64,000 nucleotides of DNA from Candidatus Bathyarchaeia archaeon. Its GTDB lineage: Archaea > Thermoproteota > Bathyarchaeia > Bathyarchaeales > DTEX01. A model generated the notes under the pieces. It saw only the letters and a list, made by a program, of their open reading frames with translations, did not search any database and was not told the origin of the DNA. The stretch lies in the NCBI GenBank assembly GCA_038882715.1, contig JAVZNR010000005.1, positions 1 through 64,000 of the forward strand. Direction: 5' to 3'. The translations under genes and the position numbers were made by a program. Of the stretch, positions 1-8,501 are shown one piece after another; the stretch's first letter is position 1, and every line of letters begins with the position of its first letter.

Positions 1-748
1 TTTCCTTACGCCTACGGGCTTTAAACCCTTAAGCTTGCCACGGCTGTGAACTCCCCGGCCCGTGTTTCTAGACGGAATGCGCGACCCTGGTCCCCCTCCC
101 TCGTCTTCCGCGTCGCCGCGGTTGACTTTGGGAGGGATCTACCCTTTCAGGCCGCGCACGTTCCTGTAGCCGTCTGGTTTCAGGCTCTTTTCACCCCCCT
201 TCCGGGGTGCTTTTCAGCTTTCCGTCACCGTACTTGTTCGCTATCGGTCTTGGGACGTGTTTAGCCTTGGAAGTTGATGACTCCCTGATTCCCGCACCCA
301 AACCGGGGTACGGTACTCTGGGTCACCGGCCCCATAGCTCCTCTCGGCTTACGCCTACGGGGCTATCACCCTCTGCGGCGGGCCGTTCCAGGCCACTTCG
401 GCTTCGCCGAGGAGAAGCGTTGGCCGGGCCCACAACACCACATCCCCCACGGGTTTCCCCGCAGGGTTTGGTTTGGGCTCTCCCCCTTTCGGTCGCCCCT
501 ACTTAGGGGATCCCTGTTGGTTTCTCTTCCTCCCCCTACTAAGATGTTTCCGTTCGGGGGGTTCCCGCTTCCCCTCCCCGAAGGGAGGTGGAAGCACCGT
601 AAGAGCCGAAAGACCCTTACGGTGGGAGGTCCCATTCAGGAATCCCCGGATCGAAGGCTGCATGCGCCTCCCCGGGGCTTATCGCAGCTTGCCGCGCCCT
701 TCTTCGGCGCCCAAGCCGAGCCATCCACCAGACGGCGTCGGCGTGTCG
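1..748 (-). rRNA. 23S ribosomal RNA, 5' portion (partial)
   Basis: Read on the minus strand, the segment just inside position 748 has the conserved archaeal LSU 5' sequence (TGGTGGATGGCTCGGCT near 730-714, followed by the GGGCGCCGA, AAGCTGCGATAAGCC and GGGGAG blocks). The GGTTTGGGTGCGGGAATCAG and neighbouring stretches near 290 also look like LSU. The gene runs off the window at position 1, so only about a quarter is present. The 5' end is estimated by analogy with haloarchaeal 23S, where it lies about 17 nt before TGGTGGA; it could be off by tens of bases. No 16S, tRNA-Ala or other RNA lies on its 5' side, where a plus-strand protein gene begins at 1028. ORFs across this region are artefacts of rRNA sequence. 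Confidence 0.95.
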
Positions 749-841
749 GGCCTACTCGGATTCAGCGTCTGTTTGACGTTGGGCCTATGCGTGGTGCTCA
801 TTGTGAGAGTGAATGGGGTTTCACTCCCACTTTCACCCTTC

Positions 842-866
842 CCCCCTCAACTCGATATTGAGGGGG
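842..866 (-). other. Perfect hairpin in the 23S leader
   Basis: Positions 842-850 (CCCCCTCAA) and 858-866 (TTGAGGGGG) form a perfect 9-bp stem with a 7-nt loop, about 95 nt upstream of the estimated 23S 5' end and inside its transcribed leader. A second short inverted repeat (AGTGAA...TTCACT) lies at about 805-822. Such structures fit pre-23S leader processing; the classical archaeal processing stem pairs 5' with 3' flanks, which cannot be tested here because the 3' flank is absent. Confidence 0.55.
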
Positions 867-930
867 TGCACGTTTTCTGTTTTCAGCAAAAACTTTTGAT
901 AGTATTTTCCCGATATAAACTTTGCTGTTA

Positions 931-947
931 CCCCTATATAAAGCTAG
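931..947 (-). promoter_or_regulatory. Putative 23S rRNA promoter (TATA box)
   Basis: On the minus strand CTTTATATAG (943-934) is a good archaeal TATA box, preceded by purine-poor BRE-like sequence. Transcription would start near 910, giving a leader of roughly 160 nt that contains the 842-866 hairpin. A second TATA-like element (GTTTATATCG) lies at about 913-922. This supports independent transcription of the 23S gene. Confidence 0.5.
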
Positions 948-1027
948 TTGCCTTGTTCATGCCATATTTCGTTTTGAATAAACCTTAATATTTTCCTTGT
1001 CACTTTAAATTTTGCGGAGACTTTTAT

Positions 1028-2728
1028 ATGGGTCATGCGCTTTTATCTGCGCGGGCAATCGTCCTGCTCTTCCTGTTAAATCCCTATATCGCTCCATATG
1101 CTTCGCTCCTTCATGTAGGCTTGAAGTACTCCCAAGGCACTGAATACCTTAGATATAGTTTCATTATTGATGAGGAAGGAGGGGCGCTTGTCAGAATAAT
1201 GTTTCACAGTAGTAGGGCGAGCGGATCCTTCTGGATCTTTGTACCAAGGTTCTCTGAATGGTTGAATTATACGACTAAAGGGAGAGTTTTCAGGTGGACG
1301 CTTGAAGACCCAGAGAAGTATACTGGTTCCCAATACTACTTTTACAAAGTATTAGAGTTCCAGTTTATATCTGACGGTAGCGAGTTTGAGATTGTGGTTG
1401 AATACAATTTTTCTCTGGCCGCCATGGTGGTTGAAACCGAATCAACACATGGTATCTTCTATTCGCCGCAGATAGGTTTTAAAGGCGGAGGCGAATTCGA
1501 GGCCGCAGTTATTTTTCCACCGAAATTTAGGGCTGACTTAAATGAGGCTTTGGCGGTAGGGGGAAGCCTTTATAGGCCGGATAAAGCGCTGTCCAATTCA
1601 AGCTTTGTCCTCTTTAGAGGGATACCGGCGACCGAAAATCTCCTACGTATACAGATAGGCTTCAGGGCCATTGATAAGGAGCCTAGCTCAATTATCCTTG
1701 AGAGCGGGGTCTTTAGGTTTAACACTGTTAAGCGCTATGAGCCTTACGCTTGGAAGATTTTAAACCTATATAATTTGACGTATAATATGCTTATCAACTT
1801 ATTTAACACGACGCTTGGTCAGTATTCGCCTTCAGGGGAGAATAAGGGTGTAACCATAAGATTCTTTGTTCCCGACTTCGACTCCCTTATGTCGATTGGA
1901 GGTTATGTGCCGTTTTCAGGCAAGGATTTAGGCGACATATATGTGAACCTTATGTTTACAAGGTATATTGAGGGTTACTTGGAGGTTATAGCGCTCCACG
2001 AGCTCATCCACCACTTTCTCTGGAAGGCAGGAATATCGCCTCAGAACCTACTATGGTTCCATGAGGGGATGGCGCAATACGTTAGCTTAGAAGTAGCTGG
2101 AAAACTAGGTTATGAGGGCGCGAAAATGATTAAGGATGAGATCGAAGACAACATTAAGAATATTGTGTTAACATACAATGATTTAAGTTTCCTCCTCGAT
2201 TGGACGCCTACACATGCGCCAAGAGATTTAAATACACTTTATACGGCGGCATACTACGTTGTTAACAGATTAGCTGCAGAATATGGTGGCCTAGATTACT
2301 ACGCTAGGTTCTTTAAGATTTTAAGCGGTAAAACCCTTAGGGATAATGTGGCGCTCTGCTACTACTTAAGCGTAGCTGCAAACGAAAGCGTAGCTGATAA
2401 GCTTAACTCATTTGGCTTTAACATACCGGATCTTTACGCATATTGGCCGCTCATAAGTGAGGTAGAAGAAGCCATAAAGAAGATTGATTCAAGCAACGTT
2501 TTTCTGAAGCCGTTTAGGGATCTCGCCAACCTGATCTATAGGGTTGGGGTTAGCGGCGAAAGAATATTTGTCGAGTGGAGACACTTTATTCTGCTTGCAG
2601 CTCTACTGACAGCCTACTTTGCTCCATTGCTGGCGTTACTTGCATACTCCAGCCTGATATTTACGGCATTAATTATTCTTCTTAAGGTGAAGGGAGTTTT
2701 AAGCGACAGAGCCTCTAAGGCCTCCTAG
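1028..2728 (+). CDS. Exported, membrane-anchored gluzincin-like metalloprotease
   Basis: A 566-residue protein not assigned to a named family. The N-terminus (residues 4-26) is a hydrophobic signal-like segment. The middle carries a zinc-protease signature: HELIH with H324, E325 and H328, then FHEGMAQY with E346 as likely third ligand, the M1/M61-like gluzincin arrangement. Two hydrophobic segments (about residues 517-555) lie near the C-terminus, so the catalytic domain probably faces outside and is tethered by the tail. A TATA-like CTTTAAATTT at about 1001-1010 and GGAG at 1015 support the ATG at 1028. It converges with the fumarase beta gene and overlaps it by 30 bp. Substrate unknown. Confidence 0.7.
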   Translation: MGHALLSARAIVLLFLLNPYIAPYASLLHVGLKYSQGTEYLRYSFIIDEEGGALVRIMFHSSRASGSFWIFVPRFSEWLNYTTKGRVFRWTLEDPEKYTGSQYYFYKVLEFQFISDGSEFEIVVEYNFSLAAMVVETESTHGIFYSPQIGFKGGGEFEAAVIFPPKFRADLNEALAVGGSLYRPDKALSNSSFVLFRGIPATENLLRIQIGFRAIDKEPSSIILESGVFRFNTVKRYEPYAWKILNLYNLTYNMLINLFNTTLGQYSPSGENKGVTIRFFVPDFDSLMSIGGYVPFSGKDLGDIYVNLMFTRYIEGYLEVIALHELIHHFLWKAGISPQNLLWFHEGMAQYVSLEVAGKLGYEGAKMIKDEIEDNIKNIVLTYNDLSFLLDWTPTHAPRDLNTLYTAAYYVVNRLAAEYGGLDYYARFFKILSGKTLRDNVALCYYLSVAANESVADKLNSFGFNIPDLYAYWPLISEVEEAIKKIDSSNVFLKPFRDLANLIYRVGVSGERIFVEWRHFILLAALLTAYFAPLLALLAYSSLIFTALIILLKVKGVLSDRASKAS

Positions 2729-3304
2729 CACCCCATCCATTCTTCTCCCAGCTTCCTCAGCAACCCTTTCAAACAGGTTGGCTCCATGAGAGTCCATAGC
2801 TATTATTAGCGGGCCAAAGTTTTCAACCTCAAGAAACCAGACGGCTTCGGGCATGCCTAAATCCATCCATAAAACATCTCTAACCCTCTTAACGTATTTC
2901 GCCGCTAAAACGGCTACTCCACCGGTAAACATCGCGTAGGCTGCGCCGTGCTCCATCATGGCTCTTTTAGTCTTCTCCCCCATCCCACCTTTACCAATTA
3001 TCAGCCTAACTTTAAGTTTTTCAATGACCTCGTGTTCAAATGCCTCCATACGCACACTGGTTGTCGGCCCAGCCGCCAATATAACCCACTCGCCATCAAC
3101 TTTCTTAGCTAAGGGGCCGCAGTGAAAGAGCGCTAAACCTTCAAGGTTGAAAGGAAGCTCTTTAGACTCCATCAAATACTGATGAATTCTTTTATGCGCT
3201 GCGTCACGCGCCGTAACCAGAGTCCCAGTAATGTAGACTATATCACCAACATGTAGCCTACGAATATCGCTCTCTGAAAGCGGGGTCATCAAATTGAAGG
3301 TCAT
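2699..3304 (-). CDS. fumB: Fumarate hydratase (class I), beta subunit
   Basis: 201 residues matching the C-terminal/beta part of iron-sulfur-dependent fumarase and L(+)-tartrate dehydratase. Visible family motifs are GDIVYITGTLVTARDAAHKR near the N-terminus, HCGP, AAGPTTSVRM, GKGGM and FTGGVA. With the alpha subunit it interconverts fumarate and malate. The alpha subunit is encoded about 27 kb away (30309-31187), not next door. The gene follows the primase/GINS operon on the same strand after a 45-bp gap and ends inside the convergent protease gene. Tartrate dehydratase is an alternative substrate class within the same family. Confidence 0.9.
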   Translation of the reverse strand: MTFNLMTPLSESDIRRLHVGDIVYITGTLVTARDAAHKRIHQYLMESKELPFNLEGLALFHCGPLAKKVDGEWVILAAGPTTSVRMEAFEHEVIEKLKVRLIIGKGGMGEKTKRAMMEHGAAYAMFTGGVAVLAAKYVKRVRDVLWMDLGMPEAVWFLEVENFGPLIIAMDSHGANLFERVAEEAGRRMDGVLGGLRGSVA

Positions 3305-3349
3305 GCGCGCACGCTCCTACACGTTATTGTTGATGAGAATAGTCGTTAG

Positions 3350-3910
3350 TTATTGAATGTTTATCTCTATAGCGGCACCCTGCTTTATTAATGCCCTAGC
3401 ATTTTCCTCTGGAAGCGTAGCTATGTCTTCGGGTTTAAACGGACCATATATCTTCATGTCGACCCCAACTATTTGAGGGATTTCCTTAACTATGCGGACA
3501 GTGAGGAAGCCTTTAGTCTCCCTACGATTAATTTTTCTCGGCTTCCGCCCCTGCATTATGTCGTCCAGCAGGCTCCTATACGCCTCCGAATGCGCAGATA
3601 GATTACTGTAGAAGCTTTCTTCCTCCTCAGTTAACGCCGTTAGCGGCACTATCTCGCCGCTGATGACCAACTGTAGAATCTTGTCATGTCTCATGCGGAT
3701 TAACTCGCCAATCATCTTCCTGACGTTTTCTTCCTCCTTCTGCAGGAGTTTACCCCTCAAGCTCTCTTCATCCATCATACGTCTTTCTTCACGGATTCTT
3801 CTCATGTAGTCGGCTAGACGCGCATAGAAGTCTTTCGGCAAGCTTTGCAGACCGATATTCTCCCTTTCCCTTCTCCAAAACTCGAGGAGCTCGTCATACA
3901 TGTTAATCAA
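3350..3910 (-). CDS. gins15: GINS complex subunit, Gins15/Gins51 type
   Basis: 186 residues. The helical N-terminal A domain (about 1-125) is rich in Arg/Glu and followed by a short beta-rich B domain (about 130-186), the A-B order of archaeal Gins15 and eukaryotic Sld5/Psf1. GINS joins MCM and Cdc45/RecJ-like protein in the CMG replicative helicase. The start overlaps the end of priS by 8 bp, and the order PCNA-PriL-PriS-GINS on one strand is a known archaeal replication neighbourhood that strongly supports the call. No second GINS subunit is in the window. Confidence 0.8.
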   Translation of the reverse strand: MINMYDELLEFWRRERENIGLQSLPKDFYARLADYMRRIREERRMMDEESLRGKLLQKEEENVRKMIGELIRMRHDKILQLVISGEIVPLTALTEEEESFYSNLSAHSEAYRSLLDDIMQGRKPRKINRRETKGFLTVRIVKEIPQIVGVDMKIYGPFKPEDIATLPEENARALIKQGAAIEINIQ

Positions 3911-5147
3911 TCACTCTAGCGGCATTCTTACATAAAAGGAAGATGGCTGCTGAGAGAGGCAGCTTAACCTTTTGCTTTTCAAAGGGGCCGAAGACCTCAT
4001 CTCCCAGCCTAAAGGCGGGGGCCTCATCAACATATATTTCAACCTTATCCTCGCTCCTGAACGCTAAAGCCTCTTTAAGCGGATCAAAATCCTCAATCCT
4101 ACTTACCGGGAATGAGATTTTAAGTAGGCCGGTCTTTCCATGCAATGTTCCGGGTAGGCGTATAAGTCTATGGACGTCAACCGTGACGACAGTATCAACC
4201 TTAGCGGACTGGAATGCGATGCTGTGATGAATGATTTTACGCCAACCCTCCAAACCCAAACCCTCAACTATATTCCATGGGCCATTCACCTTCCAGCTCT
4301 CTAGAATCTCATCCCTGTTAGCTAAAATTCTCTCAATGGTTCTTTTCTTCAACCTGAGCCTCTTTAAATCCACGTCTACGGCTGTTAAAAGAAACTCATA
4401 TAGGCCTCTTGCCATGCGCCCGCGCCAGCCGATGTCGTCTAGGCTCGGGCCGATTATGAAGCTTGTCTTCCCATCTCTGACCTCCTCAAGCCCGTGAAAA
4501 GCCGCGTCTATGCCGGTTCCGGTCACATAGTCAACTATCTCTTTTCTGGCATTTGAATCAAGGTTTAGGATATCTTCGCTATCAACCTGAACATGGTAGC
4601 CCCTATGTCCACTAAAAGAACACTTTACCTCCTTATCTGAGAAGCCTAAATCATCCATCAATATATCTATCAGCTTTATTGTTTCGCTCCTCGCGGTCTC
4701 TAAACACGCTTCACAAGGCCAAGTTTTCTCATCGAAGCTTTCATTGCCGCAGTTGGGGCATTTTTCCGGTGTTTTTCCCTTGCCCTTTAAACCGCATCCC
4801 TTACATGTCCAAGTATCATGTTTTTTGTCACATTTAGTTGGTATGTGGTCAGCGTCTATATCGAAGAACAAGTCCGAGCCAAGCCACCCCTTCTCATCCA
4901 TTTTAGCCTCCGGAACACTATAGTAGGCTGCTGAATAATAAACGTTTGAGGGAACATTTCTTTTAATGAAGTCTTTCAGGTCTTCAGGGTTCATAAACCC
5001 TTTATGTCTAACCATAACCCCCTCTTTAAATAACGTGAAACCAAACTCTCGACTCTCGATGGATTTCGGTATCTCAACTCTATCAACATTATTACTGTAA
5101 AATGTGGAGAACGCTTCGCGGATAAAAGTTAGGTTATCCATTTTCAT
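3903..5147 (-). CDS. priS: DNA primase small (catalytic) subunit PriS
   Basis: 414 residues, AEP-superfamily primase that makes primers for DNA replication. The catalytic acidic motif FFDIDADH has D96 and D98, and SGHRGYHV provides the conserved nucleotide-binding His. The zinc region is enlarged: C106/H110 and C145/C148 look like the usual knuckle, but an extra ribbon (C115, C118, C130, C133) is inserted between them. It overlaps priL upstream (5134-5147) and gins15 downstream, so the three genes are probably translationally coupled. A second ATG two codons in (5141) is an alternative start. Confidence 0.95.
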   Translation of the reverse strand: MKMDNLTFIREAFSTFYSNNVDRVEIPKSIESREFGFTLFKEGVMVRHKGFMNPEDLKDFIKRNVPSNVYYSAAYYSVPEAKMDEKGWLGSDLFFDIDADHIPTKCDKKHDTWTCKGCGLKGKGKTPEKCPNCGNESFDEKTWPCEACLETARSETIKLIDILMDDLGFSDKEVKCSFSGHRGYHVQVDSEDILNLDSNARKEIVDYVTGTGIDAAFHGLEEVRDGKTSFIIGPSLDDIGWRGRMARGLYEFLLTAVDVDLKRLRLKKRTIERILANRDEILESWKVNGPWNIVEGLGLEGWRKIIHHSIAFQSAKVDTVVTVDVHRLIRLPGTLHGKTGLLKISFPVSRIEDFDPLKEALAFRSEDKVEIYVDEAPAFRLGDEVFGPFEKQKVKLPLSAAIFLLCKNAARVID

Positions 5148-6234
5148 CCTTCTTTAACTCATCCATTTTTTCTTTTTCCCTAATTCTGAGAGCCCTTGTT
5201 TTCCTAAGATAATAGGTTAACGGATGCTTAACTCTTCTACATAAGTCATCCGCGCCTAAACATAGCCCATGGGTGCGTAGCGTATCACATTTAGGTGGAG
5301 TGTACTTCGTTCTTGAGCCCCTTTCACCAGCAATATGCTCGATTTGATATCGAGCTATCCTCTCATTGAAATCAGATAATTTCCGAAATAGATCGATTAT
5401 AGCGTCAGGGCCCATCCCTATATTTAAGAGAAAGGATGTTAAAGCAAACCGCCCAACATGGGATACATGCCGCCCAGCTTTAACCGCCCCATAAAGCTCC
5501 CTCATACATGGTGGGAAAGCATCATCTACAACATCCGATGGAACTGGTTCGAGAGGAGCCTCCTTCATCCTTTCGGAGCAAAGCTGCCTAAGTCTTTCTA
5601 CACGCTCTAAGATCTCCTCGGGAACCTTTAAGCCTACGCTGAGATTTATCTTGGACTCAATATAGCGTCTAATCTCCTCTTGAAGTAGGCGCGCAACATC
5701 CTGCTTAGACAAATATACCTCTCCGTTATAAACCAGCCTATTCACTAGTTTCCATTCCTTCTCGTGGAAGGATGCCGCGTTCTTTAGATATTCTATGAAG
5801 TGTATGGCGAAGTCGAATTTTGTGAAGTTTACTTGTCTACTTAATGCCCTTATCCTCCAACCAAATTTACTGGCTATTTCAATAATCTTCTCTTCTTTTT
5901 CAGTCCTAAGGATCTCGTAGGCTCTTCTAGCTTCGGCTAAAGCATACCGCCTCTTAACGTAGTCGTTGGCTAAAGCCGCCACCAAAACTATTGCGACTGG
6001 AAAAGAGAGCACCTCTACATCTTCGCTATATGCATGCGGGTCATAGCCTACTTCAGGCGGGTTAGTCGTTAAGGCTTCAATTATTCTCTTCTCAGCCCTC
6101 TCAAGCACAGGCCTATAATCAGGGTTCATGAGATGCTCTATCCTAAAATCCAGCTTTTTTACCTCATTAGCAGCCTCGGGTGTAAATGGGTACTTAGCTA
6201 AATCGTTTAGCGTAAGTATTATTTCTCCCTCCAT
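5134..6234 (-). CDS. priL: DNA primase large subunit PriL
   Basis: 366 residues, the non-catalytic partner of PriS. The N-terminal half is the helical PriL domain, and the C-terminal domain has the four-cysteine iron-sulfur pattern: Cys in FPPC, Cys in PPKC, then THGLC and DDLC. This matches the archaeal/eukaryotic primase [4Fe-4S] domain that supports primer initiation. It overlaps priS by 14 bp and follows pcn after 64 bp. The ATG at 6234 gives a family-typical length. Confidence 0.9.
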   Translation of the reverse strand: MEGEIILTLNDLAKYPFTPEAANEVKKLDFRIEHLMNPDYRPVLERAEKRIIEALTTNPPEVGYDPHAYSEDVEVLSFPVAIVLVAALANDYVKRRYALAEARRAYEILRTEKEEKIIEIASKFGWRIRALSRQVNFTKFDFAIHFIEYLKNAASFHEKEWKLVNRLVYNGEVYLSKQDVARLLQEEIRRYIESKINLSVGLKVPEEILERVERLRQLCSERMKEAPLEPVPSDVVDDAFPPCMRELYGAVKAGRHVSHVGRFALTSFLLNIGMGPDAIIDLFRKLSDFNERIARYQIEHIAGERGSRTKYTPPKCDTLRTHGLCLGADDLCRRVKHPLTYYLRKTRALRIREKEKMDELKKDENG

Positions 6235-6298
6235 GCTCTCCCGGAGCCGCTAAGCCGCTATTTTCTAGGGGCGCTATGCCTGCGAACGCTGCTTCACG

Positions 6299-7054
6299 TT
6301 ATTCAACTTCCACCCTTGGCGCCAGCAGATATACCAGTTTACCATCATAACGTTGCCTAAAATCTAAACGTAACGGCATATCTGTTGAAAACTCAAGTGT
6401 AACGATGTCAGATGTGTCTGAAGCTGCTTTAACGATATCTGTCAGGTAGCTTAGGCTGAATGTTGCCCTCGAAGGCTCTTTAGCCTCTATAGATATCAGC
6501 GTATCATCGCCCTTCTTTATCTCTATTTCGGCTCCAGCGACGTCGCCTTTAGCATTCATTATGAACCTTTCGCCATCAGTCTCTATTCTAACGCTGTCGC
6601 TGACCAGTTCAACATCCTTCAGAGTATCATAGAAGTCGCTGGCTGTAAGGGTTACCTTTGCATTAAACGTCAATCTTGGTTCTGGAACTTCTTCCTCGCT
6701 TGTCTCCAACACCGGCAGTGAAAACGTGCGGGTGTATCTCCCCCTTACTCTAACGAGAAACTGTCCAGCCTCTTCATTCAAAGAGAGTTCAATAATATCG
6801 TCTTTGCCAGCTCTCCTAAGCAGCTTCTTAAGCTCATTGAGGTTAACACATACCTTAGAGTCTTCTGTAGCCTCATACTCGTCGAAGCTAGTTCTCTTCA
6901 TCTCAAAGTCAACCATTGCTACACGGGAGGGATCCATAGCCCTAAGCCTTATGCCATCCGGGCTTATCGTAAAAGTTGCCTCATCTATGATCGTAGATAA
7001 CGCGTCTAAAACGCTTCGGAATGTTTTCGTATCTGAAATCCTAATCCTGAACAA
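6299..7054 (-). CDS. pcn: DNA polymerase sliding clamp PCNA
   Basis: 251 residues, the expected length for archaeal PCNA. N-terminal features (FRSVLDALSTIIDEATF, then GIRLRAMDPSRVAMVDF) and the C-terminal tail (YLLAPRVEVE) are characteristic, with two repeated clamp domains. It tethers replicative polymerase, Fen1 and ligase to DNA. It heads the pcn-priL-priS-gins15 block. A single copy is seen here; Thermoproteota such as Sulfolobus carry three paralogues, but the rest of this genome is not visible. Confidence 0.95.
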   Translation of the reverse strand: MFRIRISDTKTFRSVLDALSTIIDEATFTISPDGIRLRAMDPSRVAMVDFEMKRTSFDEYEATEDSKVCVNLNELKKLLRRAGKDDIIELSLNEEAGQFLVRVRGRYTRTFSLPVLETSEEEVPEPRLTFNAKVTLTASDFYDTLKDVELVSDSVRIETDGERFIMNAKGDVAGAEIEIKKGDDTLISIEAKEPSRATFSLSYLTDIVKAASDTSDIVTLEFSTDMPLRLDFRQRYDGKLVYLLAPRVEVE

Positions 7055-7392
7055 TAGGGCAACCTCCGCGCGGCACCAGCGATCGCCTTATCACCTTAAA
7101 TTATTTCGCACCCGCTTATAACCTTATTATCCGGCTAAACCCAAATGAAAATAGGGGAAAACTATGTTCAAGATTCTTCAAGTAAACAAAACTGCTTAAA
7201 ATGTCCAAAAATGAATCGTGGGAAATTTATTCATAGCATGTAAACTTTACGTTATATTCGACTTTTTCACTCCTTGAGATTACACCGCCAATAGGATTAC
7301 ATGTTTTAATAAACGTGCCTCATACATAAAATTTCACACATCTATCTTAACTTAAAGATCAAATTATGCCAATTTAGAGAATAATTTTTGGA
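7055..7392. other. Intergenic region upstream of pcn
   Basis: About 340 bp of AT-rich sequence between pcn and the TFS gene, both on the minus strand. I see no ORF or RNA gene. TATA-like elements on the minus strand at about 7094-7106 (AATAATTTAAGG) and 7115-7123 (GGTTATAAG) could serve pcn with a 20-45 nt leader. The rest probably holds the 3' end of the TFS transcript. Confidence 0.45.
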
Positions 7393-7740
7393 CTAGGAAT
7401 ACTCTCTAAACGTGTAGCCGCATCTAGTGCATCTAAAGAACTGAGTTGATGACTCATCAGCGCCTCTAGTTTGAACTTGCCAAACATATGCTAGATTATT
7501 TCCGCATTTGGGGCATTCAACAGTGATTACTGGAAGAGTTTTCAGTTTTTGCTCCTTCTCCCCGATCACAACAATATTGTCTTCTGGCTTAATTTCAGTG
7601 ATCCTTCTAGATAGAGAAAAGATCGGAGCCTCTACTTGCCGTTCATAGCCGCACTTCTGACATGAGAGGAAAGTTTCCTTTGAATCCTTCTTTCGCTTAA
7701 TAATTAGCCTAGTTCCGCAGTTTGGGCAGAATTCTATCAA
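7393..7740 (-). CDS. tfs: Transcript cleavage factor TFS
   Basis: 115 residues with two zinc ribbons. The N-terminal one has CPNCG and CQKCG (C5, C8, C27, C30 region). The C-terminal one has CPKCG and CTRCG and carries the acidic tip RGADESS, whose D-E pair stimulates RNA cleavage in TFIIS/TFS. It rescues backtracked RNA polymerase. The intact D-E pair argues against an inhibitory TFS4-like paralogue. Confidence 0.93.
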   Translation of the reverse strand: MIEFCPNCGTRLIIKRKKDSKETFLSCQKCGYERQVEAPIFSLSRRITEIKPEDNIVVIGEKEQKLKTLPVITVECPKCGNNLAYVWQVQTRGADESSTQFFRCTRCGYTFREYS

Positions 7741-7865
7741 GGTTTCCCTCCACGCTGCCTTTTATCCTCAGTTCTCTTTTAAGAAAGAGAAAAGATGCTT
7801 TTAAACTTTCCCCTTATAAGTATTTTAAGCCTAACAGAATTAAAACATAGGCAAGGTGTGAATAT

Positions 7866-8501
7866 TTGCCAACAATATCTTTAACGGTGGGCCCTCTATA
7901 CACGAATTGCTACATAGTTTTTTGTGAGAAAACGCATGAAGCACTCATAATAGATCCAGGCTTCACCGAGGAAGAGTGGCATAAGGTTCTCAGCAAGATT
8001 AGGGAGAACGGTCTGCGCATTAAATATATAGTTAACACTCACGGGCACGTAGACCACATCAGCGGAAACTCCAAGATCAAGGAGGCTACAGGAGCCATCC
8101 TAGCGACGCATTTCAGAGATATCGACATGTTAATTGACCCAGCGAAAAACCTGTCACTGATGCTAGGATTACACGTGGTTTCTCCCCTACCAGACATAAT
8201 TCTTCGGGGCGGAGAGGAGATCAAGGTCGGGCATATAAAATTTAGAGTTCTTCATACTCCGGGACATACGCCCGGAAGCATATCGCTTCACTGTAAAGAT
8301 TTGGAGGCCATATTTACAGGGGATGCTTTATTCGCCGGATCTATAGGTAGGACTGATTTTCCGGGCTCTTCACATAGAGATCTCATGTACTCGATAAAGA
8401 AGAAGATTTTGGTTCTGCCGGACGAAACAGTGGTGTATCCCGGCCACGGTGGGAGCACAAGCGTCGGCATAGAGCGAAGATTCAATCTCTTTCTATTATA
8501 G
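7866..8501 (+). CDS. Metallo-beta-lactamase-fold hydrolase (glyoxalase II-like)
   Basis: 211 residues, with the metal-binding THGHVDH motif near residue 58, a later His in HTPGHTPGS, an Asp in TGDALF and a final His in YPGHGG. These are the full ligand set of the glyoxalase-II-like metallo-beta-lactamase family. Such enzymes hydrolyse thioesters such as S-lactoylglutathione analogues; the substrate is unknown here and archaea generally lack glutathione. The start is TTG at 7866, about 30 nt after a TATA-like stretch near 7815-7830. It ends 6 bp inside the convergent dehydrogenase gene. Confidence 0.85.
   Translation: MPTISLTVGPLYTNCYIVFCEKTHEALIIDPGFTEEEWHKVLSKIRENGLRIKYIVNTHGHVDHISGNSKIKEATGAILATHFRDIDMLIDPAKNLSLMLGLHVVSPLPDIILRGGEEIKVGHIKFRVLHTPGHTPGSISLHCKDLEAIFTGDALFAGSIGRTDFPGSSHRDLMYSIKKKILVLPDETVVYPGHGGSTSVGIERRFNLFLL

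Noticed and set aside
46-988. Several ORFs of 72-171 residues on both strands
   Set aside because: They lie in 23S rRNA sequence or its leader; compositions and lack of family features show they are chance frames.
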